DNA of 64,000 bases from Methylacidimicrobium sp. B4. GTDB taxonomy: Bacteria > Verrucomicrobiota > Verrucomicrobiia > Methylacidiphilales > Methylacidiphilaceae. Under the pieces are notes generated by a model, which saw only the letters and a list, made by a program, of their open reading frames with translations, did no database searches and had not been told where the DNA came from. Below, piece by piece: positions 35,867 through 46,143 of the stretch; positions within the stretch are counted from its first letter, which is position 1; each line of letters opens with the position of its first letter. A program made the translations under genes and the position numbers. Location: contig NZ_CP066203.1 of the NCBI RefSeq assembly GCF_017310545.1, positions 434,001 through 498,000 on the forward strand, read 5' to 3'.

Positions 35867-38638
35867 TTACACGCCCATGGCTTTGCGGAGCCGTCGGGTG
35901 AGCTTTTCGATCTCTTTCTCTTCCTTGATCTTGCCCCCACCGATCTTCCCCAGATAGAAGGTGTCGAGAGCGGCCCCCTTCTCCGTGGCAATCCGGGCGG
36001 AAGCCACGTCGATTCCGCCGGCCGCCAAGGCAGAGGCAATCCGGTAGAGAAGTCCGGGCCGGTCCGGCGTCTCGAGATCAAGAATGGTAAAGAGCTTGCT
36101 GCTCGTCGTGTCAAAATGGATCCGCGTCGGGAACTCCGCCTGCCGGATCCACTCGGGCAGGCGGTCGAGCTGTTTCTCGACCAGGGGAGCAAAGTCGAAC
36201 TCCTCGACCGAAAAGGCCTGCTCCAGAAGCCGGGAAAAGGGGGCGAGGTACCGGTCCGCGTCGGCAACCGAGCCTTCGGGCAGGCAGACCCAGAAGGTGT
36301 CGATCGCAATGCCGTCGCCTCGCGAGTAGACGTCGGCGCTCAAGATCGAGATGCCCAGTGCGGCGAAGCTCCCACAGATTCGCGCAAAGACCCGGGCGCG
36401 ATCCCAGGTCACCACGACCACTTCGGAATAGCCCTGGGCGGATGCATCCGCCCAGTCGACCACCGGGCAGAGCGTCGGTTCCACCGCGACGACCTGCTGG
36501 TAGAGGAACCGGTGGACCACCACCAGATGCCGTCGAATCCTCTCCTCTGGGCAGCGATGAAAATAGCCTGCCGGCAGGTTCTCAAAGTGGGCGTGGATCT
36601 CCTCGGCGGAAACCTCCGAGGAGAGCCGCTCTTTCATCCGCTCCGCAACCTCTGCCTTGGATCGTTTCGGCTCTCCCTCCCGCGAGGAAGAGCGGCCGAA
36701 ATGGCTGCTGGCGGCGTGGTAGAGACGCCAAAGAAGGAGATCCTTCCAGCTCGACCAGGAATCGGTCCCTGCGGTTCCCTCCCCGTCGACGAAAGTGAGC
36801 ACCATGAGGAGATCGAGGCGTTCCTGGGTCTGCACGAGCTGGCAGAACTCCTCGATCGTCTCTTCCTCCTCGAGATCTCGCCGGAGCGCCGTCTCCCACA
36901 TGAGAAGATGGTTGCTGACCAGAAACACGGCCGTCGACAGCTCCCGTGGGGGAAGCCGGAGCCGCTTGGCGACTCGCATCGTATGGGTCGCACTTTCTTC
37001 GGCGTGGTGCCTCCGGTTCATCGCCCGCCCGGTGTCATGGAGGAGGATCGCCAGCGAAAGAAGATAGGGGCGCTCTACATTCTCGAGAAGCGGGCGGTAG
37101 GCGGAAAACGGCGGATCCGGATCGACCCAGATCCGGTCGAGCATCTCCAGGCAGCGCAGGGTGTGTTCGTCCGCCGTGTAGCGATGGTAAAACTCATGCT
37201 GCACCAGGCACGTCAAGGGAGCAAACTCTGGAACGAGTCGACCGAGCAGTCCCAGTTCGTGCATCTGTCGCAGAACTCGGCCCACCCGTCCCTTGCTCGA
37301 AAGGAGCGAGAGCAGCATCTCCCGCACTTCTTTCCTCTGCAGGAGCGGTCCCCGCAGCAGCGGTAACGTCCGGGTGATCTCGATCGCCAGGCCCGGCCCG
37401 ATCCCGACGTCGTGCATCGCGCAGACCGCGAAGGCCCGAACAATCTCCAGGGGATTCTCGCGAAGCCGGCGACGGGAGGGGGATTCGAGATTGCCATCGA
37501 CCAAGGGAAATTCCTCGATCGATCCGCGATCGGGCTCCGTCAGGGCTGGGCGGGGGCGCCTGGACTTTGCGAGGCTGTCGAAAACCAGGTTGGCCAGCTG
37601 GTAGATGACGTGCGCGCGCCGGTAGTAGTCGCGCATGCACTCCTCGATCCGCCGCAACAGGTTCGGCCCCGGATAGCGGAGGCTGCCCGCAACCTTCGCC
37701 TGCAGCCCGAGCGTCAAGAGATCGCTCGCCCGTTTTTCGAGGTAGTGCATCTCCGCTCGCACGCGGAGCAGAAAATCGTAGGCCTCGTCGAGGCGCTTCC
37801 CTTCCTTCGCCTCCAGGCGCCCGCTTTTGACCAAATGATCGGTCGTGCCGATCCCCTCCTGCACGCGAAGGACCCAAAAGAGGTTCTGGTAGTCGCGCAA
37901 GCTGCCGCAGCCATTCTTGACGTGGGGCTCTTGCACGAGCACGGTACCCCCATACTTGGCATGGCGCGTCCTCTGATCCCCCATCCGCCATGCGACGTAC
38001 TCCTCCTCTCTTCCTCGGAGACATCCCTGCTCGAAGAGCGCTTGAAATTCCTTCCAGAGAGATGACGGGCCGGCGATGAGCCGGGCCTCCAAAAGTGCGG
38101 TCTTGGTCAGCAGGTCTTGATTGGCGTAGTCCACGGTCTCTTCGATCTGCCGCGTCGAGTGACCGACCTGGAGGCCGATGTCCCAGAGCGTGTAGAGCAC
38201 CTCCTGCACGATCTCCGCGATACGCTCTTCCTCCTCCCGCGAGCAGGGTCCGGAGAGGAAGAGGATGTCGACATCGCTGTAGGGACAGAGCTCTCCCCTT
38301 CCGAATCCGCCAACGGCGGCGAGCAAGAGAGGAGGCACGTCCTCGGCCGCACGAAAGATCCGTTCCACGGTTGACCCCCAGAGATGTCGCAGCAAGGCCG
38401 TCAGCAGCGCCGCCTGGCGCCGGGCCCTGGTCCTCCCTCCTTCTCCGAGCGAGTGCTCCACGCGCAAGGCGTGAAGCTCCTTCTGGAGGAATTTCCGGTA
38501 GAAGGCGGCTCGATCCGCGATCCTCTTCTCCCCCGACGCAAGCTCTCTCTCCGCCTCGCGGAGCGCCTTCTCGAGCGGCCTCAGGAACGGTGCGGTCGGA
38601 TCCGGCAGAATTTCCTTGTCAGGATTTCCCATGACCAT
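35867..38638 (-). CDS. glnD: PII uridylyltransferase/uridylyl-removing enzyme
   Basis: Bifunctional nitrogen sensor of 923 residues that adds UMP to and removes it from PII proteins. The nucleotidyltransferase motif is GGFGRGELCPYSDVDILFL (near residue 109) and the HD-domain motif is LAILLHDTGRAM. Two C-terminal ACT domains are seen (VVVVTWDRARVFARICGSFA and ILDLETPDRPGLLYRIASAL). The start lies only 13 bases from the divergent pdxJ start, so their promoters must overlap each other's coding regions. The downstream histidine kinase is nearly fused to it. Confidence 0.95.
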   Translation of the reverse strand: MVMGNPDKEILPDPTAPFLRPLEKALREAERELASGEKRIADRAAFYRKFLQKELHALRVEHSLGEGGRTRARRQAALLTALLRHLWGSTVERIFRAAEDVPPLLLAAVGGFGRGELCPYSDVDILFLSGPCSREEEERIAEIVQEVLYTLWDIGLQVGHSTRQIEETVDYANQDLLTKTALLEARLIAGPSSLWKEFQALFEQGCLRGREEEYVAWRMGDQRTRHAKYGGTVLVQEPHVKNGCGSLRDYQNLFWVLRVQEGIGTTDHLVKSGRLEAKEGKRLDEAYDFLLRVRAEMHYLEKRASDLLTLGLQAKVAGSLRYPGPNLLRRIEECMRDYYRRAHVIYQLANLVFDSLAKSRRPRPALTEPDRGSIEEFPLVDGNLESPSRRRLRENPLEIVRAFAVCAMHDVGIGPGLAIEITRTLPLLRGPLLQRKEVREMLLSLLSSKGRVGRVLRQMHELGLLGRLVPEFAPLTCLVQHEFYHRYTADEHTLRCLEMLDRIWVDPDPPFSAYRPLLENVERPYLLSLAILLHDTGRAMNRRHHAEESATHTMRVAKRLRLPPRELSTAVFLVSNHLLMWETALRRDLEEEETIEEFCQLVQTQERLDLLMVLTFVDGEGTAGTDSWSSWKDLLLWRLYHAASSHFGRSSSREGEPKRSKAEVAERMKERLSSEVSAEEIHAHFENLPAGYFHRCPEERIRRHLVVVHRFLYQQVVAVEPTLCPVVDWADASAQGYSEVVVVTWDRARVFARICGSFAALGISILSADVYSRGDGIAIDTFWVCLPEGSVADADRYLAPFSRLLEQAFSVEEFDFAPLVEKQLDRLPEWIRQAEFPTRIHFDTTSSKLFTILDLETPDRPGLLYRIASALAAGGIDVASARIATEKGAALDTFYLGKIGGGKIKEEKEIEKLTRRLRKAMGV

Positions 38639-38651
38639 GCAAAGACTCCCT

Positions 38652-39392
38652 ATGGCGAGCTTGGGCGTAAATATCGATCACGTAGCGACCTTGCGACAAG
38701 CCCGGTATCGGGCAGATCCCTTTTCGGTGCTGGCGGAGCCCGACCCGCTGGAAGCCGCCCGGCTCGCCGAGGATGCGGGAGCGGCCGTCATCACCGCCCA
38801 TCTTCGCGAGGACAAGCGCCACATCCAGCCCGAGGACATCCTTCGCATTCGCCGCGTCATCCGGCGCCTCAACCTGGAAATGGCATTTCTCCCGGAGATG
38901 ATCGCCTTTGCCTGCGAGCTCCGCCCGGATGAGGTCTGCCTCGTACCCGAGCGCCGTGAGGAAGTGACAACCGAAGGGGGCTTGAATCTCCTCGGCGGCG
39001 AGGAACGCTTCGGCCCCGGCATCGCCCGTCTCCGCTCTGCCGGAATTCTTGTCACCGCGTTCATCGACCCCGTCGAGGGGCAGGTCCGGGCGGCACAGGC
39101 GGGGGGAGCCGACTGCGTCGAGCTCCATACCGGCGGCTACGCCAACGCGATCCGGCCGGAAGCGCAGGAACACGAGCTTTCCAAGCAAGCGGCCGCAGCC
39201 GAGCTGGCCCGTTCGCTCGGGCTGGAGGTTCATGCTGGTCATGGCCTCACCTACCGCAACGTTCGCCGCTATGTCGCGCGGATCCCGCATGTACGCACCC
39301 TTAACATTGGCCATTCCATCGTCTCTCGTGCCCTTTGGGTCGGGTGGGAAAGAGCGATCCGGGAGATGGTCGCTCTGGCCGCAGGGGAATGA
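38652..39392 (+). CDS. pdxJ: Pyridoxine 5'-phosphate synthase
   Basis: Final ring-closing enzyme of DXP-dependent vitamin B6 synthesis. The start at 38652 (MASLGVNIDHVATLRQAR) matches the family and gives 246 residues; ATGs at 38616 and 38634 are in frame but overlap the divergent glnD start. Motifs seen are GVNIDHVATLRQARY, ITAHLREDKRHIQ, VTTEGGLNL, ELHTGGYA, VHAGHGLTYRNV and LNIGHSIVSRAL. It converges on the AraC-type regulator. Confidence 0.95.
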   Translation: MASLGVNIDHVATLRQARYRADPFSVLAEPDPLEAARLAEDAGAAVITAHLREDKRHIQPEDILRIRRVIRRLNLEMAFLPEMIAFACELRPDEVCLVPERREEVTTEGGLNLLGGEERFGPGIARLRSAGILVTAFIDPVEGQVRAAQAGGADCVELHTGGYANAIRPEAQEHELSKQAAAAELARSLGLEVHAGHGLTYRNVRRYVARIPHVRTLNIGHSIVSRALWVGWERAIREMVALAAGE

Positions 39393-39401
39393 TCCGCGCC
39401 G

Positions 39402-40331
39402 CTACCGTGCCAGCCGTGCCGGATTGGGATAGACACAAGGGCAACAACCCATCACCTGGCAAAACGCCTTGCTGAAATGGCTCAGGCTCGAATAGCCGAC
39501 GGCCATGCCCGCCTCGGTGACATTATGGTCCCCCGCCCGGAGGAGCTCGGCGGCCTTTTCCACGCGTAGACGGCGGAGATAGGCAGGGAGGGTTTCCCCC
39601 ACTTGATCCGAAAAGATCCGGCTCAGGTAAAACGGGCTGCAGCCCACCTCCCGAGCGAGGGTCTTCAAGCAGAGCGGCTCCGCCAGGTGCGCCCGAAGAT
39701 ATTCCTGCGCTCGCTCGGTCCATCGTCGCGCGTTCCAGTGGCGACGCTGCTCCGCCTTCTTTTCGCCATCCTCGAAGAGAATCGCCCCCGCCAGCTCGAG
39801 CGCCCGGCCCCAAAACCAGAGAGAGAGCGCCCGCCCGGGTACGTCGGGAGCCACCCAGTGGACCCAGGAGTGGCCCCAGTACTCTGGGAGCGGACGTGTC
39901 CCGCCGATCAGGGGAAGCTGGCTCCGCCCGGCCAGCCACTTCCCCACCTCGGCCCGCAGATTGTCCTCCAGGCCTTCGATCTCCTTCGCAAGGCGGGGAC
40001 GCGACCATTCAAAGGTCAAGAATCGGTTCGCCTCGCCGCTCGAGCGGGTCGCCTCCAATCCGTCTCGATACTGAGCGTAATAGCCGAAGAACCCCGGATG
40101 GAAAACCAGGCTCCGATTCCGGGAACGTACCAACCCATGTCCAGCAAAATTAACACAAATTTCCAGGCTGTCCGGGTGGAAGCTCTTCGCCCAGTTCACC
40201 GACTCCTTGGAGGAAAACTCGAGGGCTTCGACGCTCCAGCCGAGGCCGAAGATATCCCCTTCGAGCTGTTTCCACCCACCGACCGCCTCCCAGACACGGG
40301 CTTCCATCGGCTTCTTTGGGATGGCAGACAT
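39402..40331 (-). CDS. AraC-family transcriptional regulator
   Basis: A 309-residue regulator. The C-terminal double helix-turn-helix is clear: LCLKTLAREVGCSPFYLSRI and the second AVGYSSLSHFSKAFCQVMGC. The N-terminal part is a divergent cupin-like or sensor region without recognised ligand residues. The start is uncertain; ATG 40331 is used and 40367 is possible. It lies behind kdpE on the same strand with a 49-base gap, but no functional tie is evident. Confidence 0.85.
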   Translation of the reverse strand: MSAIPKKPMEARVWEAVGGWKQLEGDIFGLGWSVEALEFSSKESVNWAKSFHPDSLEICVNFAGHGLVRSRNRSLVFHPGFFGYYAQYRDGLEATRSSGEANRFLTFEWSRPRLAKEIEGLEDNLRAEVGKWLAGRSQLPLIGGTRPLPEYWGHSWVHWVAPDVPGRALSLWFWGRALELAGAILFEDGEKKAEQRRHWNARRWTERAQEYLRAHLAEPLCLKTLAREVGCSPFYLSRIFSDQVGETLPAYLRRLRVEKAAELLRAGDHNVTEAGMAVGYSSLSHFSKAFCQVMGCCPCVYPNPARLAR

Positions 40332-40380
40332 TCCGGGAAAGCTGCCACCGACCCGACCCGGGAGCAACCCGATTTTCGAT

Positions 40381-41097
40381 CTAGTCGAGCAGCGCGAGGC
40401 GATACCCGACGCCCGACTCGGTCAGGAGAAGGAGCGGGCGAGCGGGATCGGCCTCGATCTTGTCGCGCAGGCGGCCAATGTAGACCCGCAGGTAGTGGAT
40501 CTGCTCGACCGCCTTGGGACCCCAGACCTCTTGAAGAATCTGGCGGTGGGTGAGCACCTTGCCCGCATGACGGACGAAAAGGCGGAGGAGAGCATACTCC
40601 GTTGCGGTCAGATGGAGCTCCTCCCCTTTTGCCCAGACGCGGCGGGCGCTCAGGTCGATCTCCAGGCCGCCACTCGAAAAATGGGGGCTCTCGGCGGGGC
40701 GGAGCGCCCGGCGCAGCATGACCCGGATCCGGGCGAGCAGCTCCTCGACCCCGAACGGCTTGGTCAGATAGTCGTCCGCGCCCGCATCGAGGGCGCTCAC
40801 CTTTTCCCTCTCCTGCCCGAGAGCGGAGAGCACCAGGATCGGGACCTCGCTCCACTCCCGGATGCGCCGGATCACTTCCACGCCGCTGCAATCGGGCAGC
40901 AGAAGATCGAGCACGACCGCTTCCGGTCGGCTTTGCGCGACCGCCAAAACGCCCTCCTGGCCGCTCGCCGCCTCCACGGCCTCGTAGCCGTGGCTTTCCA
41001 GCGCCAGACGGAGCAGGCGCCGGATTTGCGGTTCGTCGTCGATCACGACGAGCCGGGGCGGATGCTCCGGTGAGGTTGCCATTACCGTGGCCATCAT
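40381..41097 (-). CDS. kdpE: OmpR-family response regulator, KdpE-like
   Basis: A 238-residue response regulator. The receiver domain has the acidic pair in VVIDDEPQI, the phospho-acceptor Asp in VVLDLLLPD and the Lys in DYLTKPFG. The C-terminal winged helix shows [20 protein letters not shown] and [12 protein letters not shown], typical of KdpE. Its start overlaps the kdpD stop by four bases. KdpE normally activates kdpFABC for high-affinity potassium uptake, but those genes are not in this window. Confidence 0.93.
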   Translation of the reverse strand: MMATVMATSPEHPPRLVVIDDEPQIRRLLRLALESHGYEAVEAASGQEGVLAVAQSRPEAVVLDLLLPDCSGVEVIRRIREWSEVPILVLSALGQEREKVSALDAGADDYLTKPFGVEELLARIRVMLRRALRPAESPHFSSGGLEIDLSARRVWAKGEELHLTATEYALLRLFVRHAGKVLTHRQILQEVWGPKAVEQIHYLRVYIGRLRDKIEADPARPLLLLTESGVGYRLALLD

Positions 41098-43802
41098 GCC
41101 CTGAGAGAGACGGCGGCTTCTGGAACCCTTTCCAAGGGAAGAGAAAGGGAAAAGACCGCCCCCCCTCCCGGCCGATTCGCCGCTTCGATCTTGCCCCCAT
41201 GCGCCTCGACCACTCCTTTTACGATCGAGAGCCCGAGCCCGGTTCCTCCCGGAGGAGCCCCGCTCCCGCGATAGAACTTGTCAAAGAGGTGGCCTCCGCC
41301 ATCCGGTCCCAGCCCCGGCCCCCGATCGGCAACCCGAACCACCATCCACTCCCGATCCGCGTCCGTCTCGACCGTCAGCTCGACGGGAGTGCCAGCGGGG
41401 GTGTGCATGGCGGCATTGAGCAGAAGATTGGTAAGCGCCTGCTGCACCAGGGGGAAGTCGATGCGCACCAGGGGGAGCTCGCTCGGGACGTTGAGCTGGA
41501 GCTCACGCCCTTTCAAATCCTTCTCGGTGTCGCGGAGAGCGGCGTCCACCAGATCTTTCACATCACACCACTCCCTTTTCAGCTTGAAATGGCCAGAGCT
41601 GAGCCGAGCCATATCGAGCAGATTTTCGACGAGCCGGTTCATCCGGTTCGAGGCGGAAGCGATCTCCTCCAGGTAGATTGCCTCGGTTCCCAGCTTTTTC
41701 CGTGACTCTTCTGGAAGGCTCGAGACGGCTGCCGTAATCACGGCCAGAGGGGTGCGCATCTCGTGGGAGATCGAATTGAGCAAGGTCTGACTCAGGCGCT
41801 CGGACTCGGCGGCCAGCCGGGAGTGCTCGGCCACCTCGCAGAGATTCTGTCGATCGACCACGAGCGCAATCTGATTGGCGCAGGCCTGCAGGAGTGTCTT
41901 TTGATCGAAGGTCAGGGTGCTTTCCTCCAGAAGCCGCACCCCGAGCACTCCGACCGCCTTTCCCGAGCTGACGAGCGGCACGTAATGCCCCTGGGAAAGG
42001 GGAAGATTGTCGGTGAAACGCCCCGAGGGCCGCACGTTCTCGAACGCCCACGCGGCGACGGCCACCTCGCGCTCGCTCACTCGAAAGGTGCTTGCCCAGT
42101 GCGGCACCGAGTAGAGGATCTTCTCCATCGGATTGGCCAAAAAGAAGGCGACCTCCGCGTGAAAGGTCCTTCCGATGTGTTGCACGACGCGCGAGACGAT
42201 GTCGTCCATGGTCGTGGCGGAAGAGAGCTCTTGAGTCAGGAGGTAGAGTGCCGTCACCCTCTGCTCGCGCCTCCGCTCTGCCTTCTCCTGCGCGCGATTC
42301 CGGGCGATGAACTGCCCCAAGACCAGGGCGACCACGAGATAGGTGCTCACCATGATCCCGTTCTCGAGCTCGAATACGCCCAGGGTGAAGCGCGGAGAGA
42401 GAAAGAAGAAATCCCAGAGCACCGCGCTCAGGAAGGCGGCAAAGAGAACCGGTCCCCTTCCGACGAAGAGGGCCAGAAAGACGATCGCAAGCAAGTAGAT
42501 CAGGCCGATCGACCGGCTGCCCAGCCAGTGATGGAGGGCGAGATTGAGTAAGCTCAAGCCCGCGACGACAGCGGCCGCGATCCCATAGGAAGAACCCGGA
42601 GATTCCACCCCGTGCCACTGGCGCGGGGCGCGTGCCGGTTTCGCCTCTTCGTCCACTCGCACGATATGCAGATCGATCTCCCCGCTCTCTCGAGCCAGAC
42701 GGTGGAGCAGCGACCGGCTCCGGAACCAGTCGAGAAATCCGCTGCCTCCCGGCTTGCCGAAGACGATCTGGGTCACATTGTGCTGCCGGGCGACGCGAAC
42801 GAGCCCTCGCACGAGGTCGTCGTCGGTCGCCGTGGCGACCTCTCCTCCCAGCCGGCGAACCAGTTCGAGGTGATTGCCCAGGCGGGCTTCCTCCGCAGCG
42901 GAGAGAGGACGCGTCGGCTCGATGTAGGCGGCGACCCAGGGGCTGCCCAAGCTATCGGCCAATCGACGGGTCCACCGGATGAGCGGCTCCGAGAAGGGGC
43001 TCGCGCTCACCGCGACCATCAGCCGATGACCGGTCTTCCATGGTCCCAGGATGTGCATGAGCTGCATGTACTCGTGCACGTCCTTGCCCGCCTTTTCCGC
43101 CGCCAGCCGCAGGACGATCTCCCGCAGGGCCCGCAGGTTCCCCTCCCGGAAAAAGTGGAGTGCTGCGGCCCGGGCCCGGTCGGGAATGTAGACCTTCCCC
43201 TCGGAGAGCCGCTTGAGCAGATCCTCAGCCGAGAGATCGATCACCTCGATCTCGGCCAAATCGACGAACTGATCCGGGACGGTCTCCTGGACGGGCGCTC
43301 CGGTGATCTGCTGGACGGTGTCCGTTCGGCTCTCAATGTGCTGTACGTTGAGGGTCGTGAAGACGTCGATGCCCGCCTCGAGCAGCTCTTCCACATCCTG
43401 ATAGCGCTTCGGATGTCGGCTGCCCGGGGCGTTGCTGTGCGCCAGCTCATCGACGACAGCCAGATGCGGCCGCCGTTCCAGCAAGGCGTCGAGATCCATC
43501 TCCTCGAGCCGGAGCCCTCGGTACTCCACCACGCGCCGGGGAATCTTCGGCAGCCCTTCGACAAGGGCCTCCGTCTCCTTCCGCCCGTGGGTCTCGACGT
43601 ATCCGATCACGACGTCCCGGCCGTTGCTCTGCTCCACCCGAGCGGCCTGGAGCATGGCGAAGGTCTTCCCAACCCCCGGACACATGCCCAGAAAGATCTT
43701 GAGATTTCCTCGGCGCTTCTCCGCCTCCTCCTTCGCAACGACAGCCAGCAGCGAATCAGGATTCGGACGCTCATCTGACTGCGCGGGCATGCTCTTTCCC
43801 AA
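41094..43802 (-). CDS. kdpD: Osmosensitive potassium-channel sensor kinase KdpD
   Basis: Full-length KdpD of 902 residues. The N-terminal KdpD domain has Walker [17 protein letters not shown] (near residue 40) and [21 protein letters not shown] universal-stress-like domain follows, then four transmembrane segments (DUF4118, near 410-510), a GAF domain, and the kinase core with [26 protein letters not shown] and [14 protein letters not shown]. It senses low potassium or high osmolarity. It is coupled to kdpE and divergent from rplY. Confidence 0.95.
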   Translation of the reverse strand: MGKSMPAQSDERPNPDSLLAVVAKEEAEKRRGNLKIFLGMCPGVGKTFAMLQAARVEQSNGRDVVIGYVETHGRKETEALVEGLPKIPRRVVEYRGLRLEEMDLDALLERRPHLAVVDELAHSNAPGSRHPKRYQDVEELLEAGIDVFTTLNVQHIESRTDTVQQITGAPVQETVPDQFVDLAEIEVIDLSAEDLLKRLSEGKVYIPDRARAAALHFFREGNLRALREIVLRLAAEKAGKDVHEYMQLMHILGPWKTGHRLMVAVSASPFSEPLIRWTRRLADSLGSPWVAAYIEPTRPLSAAEEARLGNHLELVRRLGGEVATATDDDLVRGLVRVARQHNVTQIVFGKPGGSGFLDWFRSRSLLHRLARESGEIDLHIVRVDEEAKPARAPRQWHGVESPGSSYGIAAAVVAGLSLLNLALHHWLGSRSIGLIYLLAIVFLALFVGRGPVLFAAFLSAVLWDFFFLSPRFTLGVFELENGIMVSTYLVVALVLGQFIARNRAQEKAERRREQRVTALYLLTQELSSATTMDDIVSRVVQHIGRTFHAEVAFFLANPMEKILYSVPHWASTFRVSEREVAVAAWAFENVRPSGRFTDNLPLSQGHYVPLVSSGKAVGVLGVRLLEESTLTFDQKTLLQACANQIALVVDRQNLCEVAEHSRLAAESERLSQTLLNSISHEMRTPLAVITAAVSSLPEESRKKLGTEAIYLEEIASASNRMNRLVENLLDMARLSSGHFKLKREWCDVKDLVDAALRDTEKDLKGRELQLNVPSELPLVRIDFPLVQQALTNLLLNAAMHTPAGTPVELTVETDADREWMVVRVADRGPGLGPDGGGHLFDKFYRGSGAPPGGTGLGLSIVKGVVEAHGGKIEAANRPGGGAVFSLSLPLERVPEAAVSLRA

Positions 43803-43901
43803 AGCCTACCATCCTCCCTCCCCCGCTTCGAGAAAAACGAGGAGGTGGCACTCCGGGGAGGCATTCACGAGCTCGGGATCCAGGGAGCGCAGAAAAGAAA
43901 A

Positions 43902-43930
43902 TTGTCGTGCACGGCTTCTCCCTTTATGCT
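43902..43930 (+). promoter_or_regulatory. Candidate promoter for rplY
   Basis: TTGTCG at 43902-43907 and TATGCT at 43925-43930 are separated by exactly 17 bases, about 37 bases before the rplY start. It is the best sigma70-like match seen in the 164-bp gap between the divergent kdpD and rplY. Confidence 0.45.
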
Positions 43931-43966
43931 AAGCGCTCCATTTTCAACCGAATCGGAGGTTCAGGC

Positions 43967-44623
43967 ATGGCGCGTACAGTATCGCTCAAGGCTCAACAGC
44001 GCTCGGCTGTCGGAAGGCACCGGGTGCGACGGCTGCGGGCGGAAGGAAAGATCCCGGCGGTCCTCTACGGGAGAAAAGGCCACGTGGCGCTGGAAATCAG
44101 CGCCCTGGAGCTCGTCGAGGCCTTTCACGGGAGGGGGACGGAAAAGGTCCTGATCGACCTGCAAGTCGAGGGAGGCGAAGGTTCGCAGCAGAAGCTCGCG
44201 TTCTTGCAAGCCATTCAGGAGCATCCGCTGACCGACCGGATCCTCCATGTCGATCTTCACGAGCTCTCCGCCGAGGAGAAGATCCACACCGAGGTCGAAG
44301 TGCACCCGGTCGGGGATCCGGTCGGCGTCCGGACGGGCGGAGGGCTGCTGCAGGCGCCGATCCGCCATTTGCGCATCAGCTGCCTGCCCCACGATCTTCC
44401 CGAGTCGATCTCGGTCGACGTCGAAGCGCTCGGCGTGGGTGAGACGATCCATGTGGGAGACGTCGCTCCTCCGGCCGGAGTCGAATTCCTCAACCCGAAG
44501 GAACAGGTCCTCTTCACGGTCACCGCTCCGCAAGCCGAAGAGGCTCCGACAGTGCAGGAAGCAAAGGAGCCCGAGCTGGTGCGGGAGCGGAAGGAAGCCG
44601 AGGAAGAGAAGGAAGGATCCTAG
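43967..44623 (+). CDS. rplY: Ribosomal protein bL25 (TL5/CTC type)
   Basis: 5S rRNA-binding ribosomal protein of 218 residues. The start at 43967 is preceded by CGGAGGTTCAGGC. The N-terminal L25 domain shows GRHRVRRLRAEGKIPAVLYG, and the TL5 beta domain follows with LHVDLHELSAEEKIHTEVEV and SCLPHDLPESISVDVEALG. The C-terminal tail is very acidic (Glu/Ala-rich). The downstream pth gene follows, as in many bacteria. Confidence 0.95.
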   Translation: MARTVSLKAQQRSAVGRHRVRRLRAEGKIPAVLYGRKGHVALEISALELVEAFHGRGTEKVLIDLQVEGGEGSQQKLAFLQAIQEHPLTDRILHVDLHELSAEEKIHTEVEVHPVGDPVGVRTGGGLLQAPIRHLRISCLPHDLPESISVDVEALGVGETIHVGDVAPPAGVEFLNPKEQVLFTVTAPQAEEAPTVQEAKEPELVRERKEAEEEKEGS

Positions 44624-44720
44624 GCGCTGTCCCGCCCCGCGGGAGAGGAGCCGAGCGGGCCCCGAGCCCGAGCCGTTGCGCCCTCGTCCTTGCCGCGAGC
44701 CGAACCGAGAACACGAGACG

Positions 44721-45275
44721 GTGTTTTCTCTGATTTTCGGATTGGGCAACCCTGGACCGGAGTATGTCGGCACACGGCACAACGTCGGCCTCATGGTGCT
44801 CGAGGCGATCGCCCGACGCTGGAAGCTTTCCTGGCGTCCCGAACGCTGGGGACCGGCCTTCGTCGCCCATGGCAAGCGGGAGCTTTTGATCTCTCCCCTC
44901 CGGTATATGAACGAAAGTGGGGTAGTCGTGCGTAACTTCCTACAAAGGCTAGGGAAGAAGCCCGAGGAGATCTTCGTGGTCGTTGACGACATCACCCTCC
45001 CGCTCGGCAAGCTACGCCTGCGCCCCGGCGGCTCATCCGGCGGGCATCGTGGCCTGCTCTCGGTGGCGTCTTCCCTCGGGACAGAGGGCTTCGGGAGGCT
45101 ACGTTGCGGCATCGGCCCCCTGCCCCCCGGCATCGACCTGGCGGATTTTGTGCTCGCCCGCTTCCGGGACGAGGAGCTCTCCGGGCTCGAAGCGATGGTC
45201 GAGCAGGCCGTTGATGCATTTGAGTGTTGTCAGGAGTACGGCATTGAGGTAGCGATGAGCCGGTTCAACGCGTAA
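44721..45275 (+). CDS. pth: Peptidyl-tRNA hydrolase
   Basis: Releases peptidyl groups from tRNAs that drop off ribosomes. The GTG start at 44721 gives 184 residues with FGLGNPGPEYVGTRHNVGLM at the N-terminus, including the catalytic His in TRHNVG. Further conserved parts are SPLRYMNESGVVV, VVVDDITLPLGKLRLRPGGS and SSGGHRGLLS. A much longer frame upstream lies out of frame inside rplY and is rejected. The order rplY-pth-rpsF-ssb-rplI is preserved. Confidence 0.94.
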   Translation: MFSLIFGLGNPGPEYVGTRHNVGLMVLEAIARRWKLSWRPERWGPAFVAHGKRELLISPLRYMNESGVVVRNFLQRLGKKPEEIFVVVDDITLPLGKLRLRPGGSSGGHRGLLSVASSLGTEGFGRLRCGIGPLPPGIDLADFVLARFRDEELSGLEAMVEQAVDAFECCQEYGIEVAMSRFNA

Positions 45276-45315
45276 CCCACCACAACGTCTTCGAAGAAAG
45301 GCGATCGGAACGATC

Positions 45316-45633
45316 ATGAAAGCGATTTACGACGGATTGTATATCTTGAATGTGCAAGGGAAGGACGAAAACGTGAAGGAAGCGATCGAAGCCCTCGAAT
45401 CAACGCTTCGTTCCGAGGAAGGCGAGCTGCTTGGCTGCCAGAAGATGGACCGGCGGCGCTTCGAGCGCGTCGCCCAGCGGATCGAGTCCGGCTATTACGT
45501 CAACCTGATCTTCTCGCTCGAGCCGAGCCGCATCGACGCCCTTGCCGAGGCACAAAAGAGTCACCCCTTCCTGCTTCGTCAATTCTACCTTCGGAGGAAG
45601 CAGGCTCCCGAGACAGCCGCTTCGGCGGCCTAG
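45316..45633 (+). CDS. rpsF: Ribosomal protein bS6
   Basis: Small-subunit protein of 105 residues. It opens with YDGLYILNVQGKDE, and has the central RRRFERVAQRIESGYYVNLIF segment and the C-terminal region FYLRRK. It lies 40 bases after pth and 14 before ssb. In many bacteria rpsR (bS18, the partner of S6) follows, but no rpsR is found between ssb and rplI here. Confidence 0.93.
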   Translation: MKAIYDGLYILNVQGKDENVKEAIEALESTLRSEEGELLGCQKMDRRRFERVAQRIESGYYVNLIFSLEPSRIDALAEAQKSHPFLLRQFYLRRKQAPETAASAA

Positions 45634-45647
45634 AGAGAGGACCTCCC

Positions 45648-46091
45648 ATGGCCGACCTCAATCGCGTCTTTCTGATCGGGAATCTGACCCGGGATCCAGA
45701 GGTGCGCTACACCCCCAAGGGTACCGCCGTCGGAGATCTATCCCTGGCGGTCAACACAGCGATTCGTGGCCAGGATGGACAGGTAAAGGAGGAGACCTGC
45801 TTCGTCGACGTCGTCGCCTGGGGACGCCAGGCGGAGACGGCCAAGGAGTACCTGCAGCGTGGCTCGCCAGTCTTCGTCGAGGGCCGGCTCCAGTTCGACC
45901 AGTGGGAAACCAAGGAAGGGGAGAAGCGAAACCGCATCCGGGTCCGCGCCGAGCGGGTTCAATTTCTCGGACGCGGCAAGTCCACCGGGAACCACCCTTC
46001 CGGAGAAGAGCCGGGACGTCCCCGCGAGGCGGGAGAAGCAGCCCGGCCATCCGAAGAGAGCGCTGGCGAACCGGACGACGTCCCTTTTTGA
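45648..46091 (+). CDS. ssb: Single-stranded DNA-binding protein
   Basis: OB-fold protein of 147 residues that coats single-stranded DNA. It begins ADLNRVFLIGNLTRDPEVRY and shows the oligomerisation and DNA-binding region FVDVVAWGRQAETAKEYLQRG. The Gly/Pro/Glu-rich tail ends in PDDVPF, the acidic tip that recruits partner proteins. It sits in the rpsF-ssb-rplI ribosomal cluster. Confidence 0.95.
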   Translation: MADLNRVFLIGNLTRDPEVRYTPKGTAVGDLSLAVNTAIRGQDGQVKEETCFVDVVAWGRQAETAKEYLQRGSPVFVEGRLQFDQWETKEGEKRNRIRVRAERVQFLGRGKSTGNHPSGEEPGRPREAGEAARPSEESAGEPDDVPF

Positions 46092-46143
46092 GCCTGGGCG
46101 GCACGCGTTCCAATTTCAGAAACCAACCAAGGGAGAAAGAGCA

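Noticed and set aside
35789-37366. 525-codon plus-strand open frame
   Set aside because: Antisense to glnD, which has complete NT, HD and ACT motifs; the frame has no domain.
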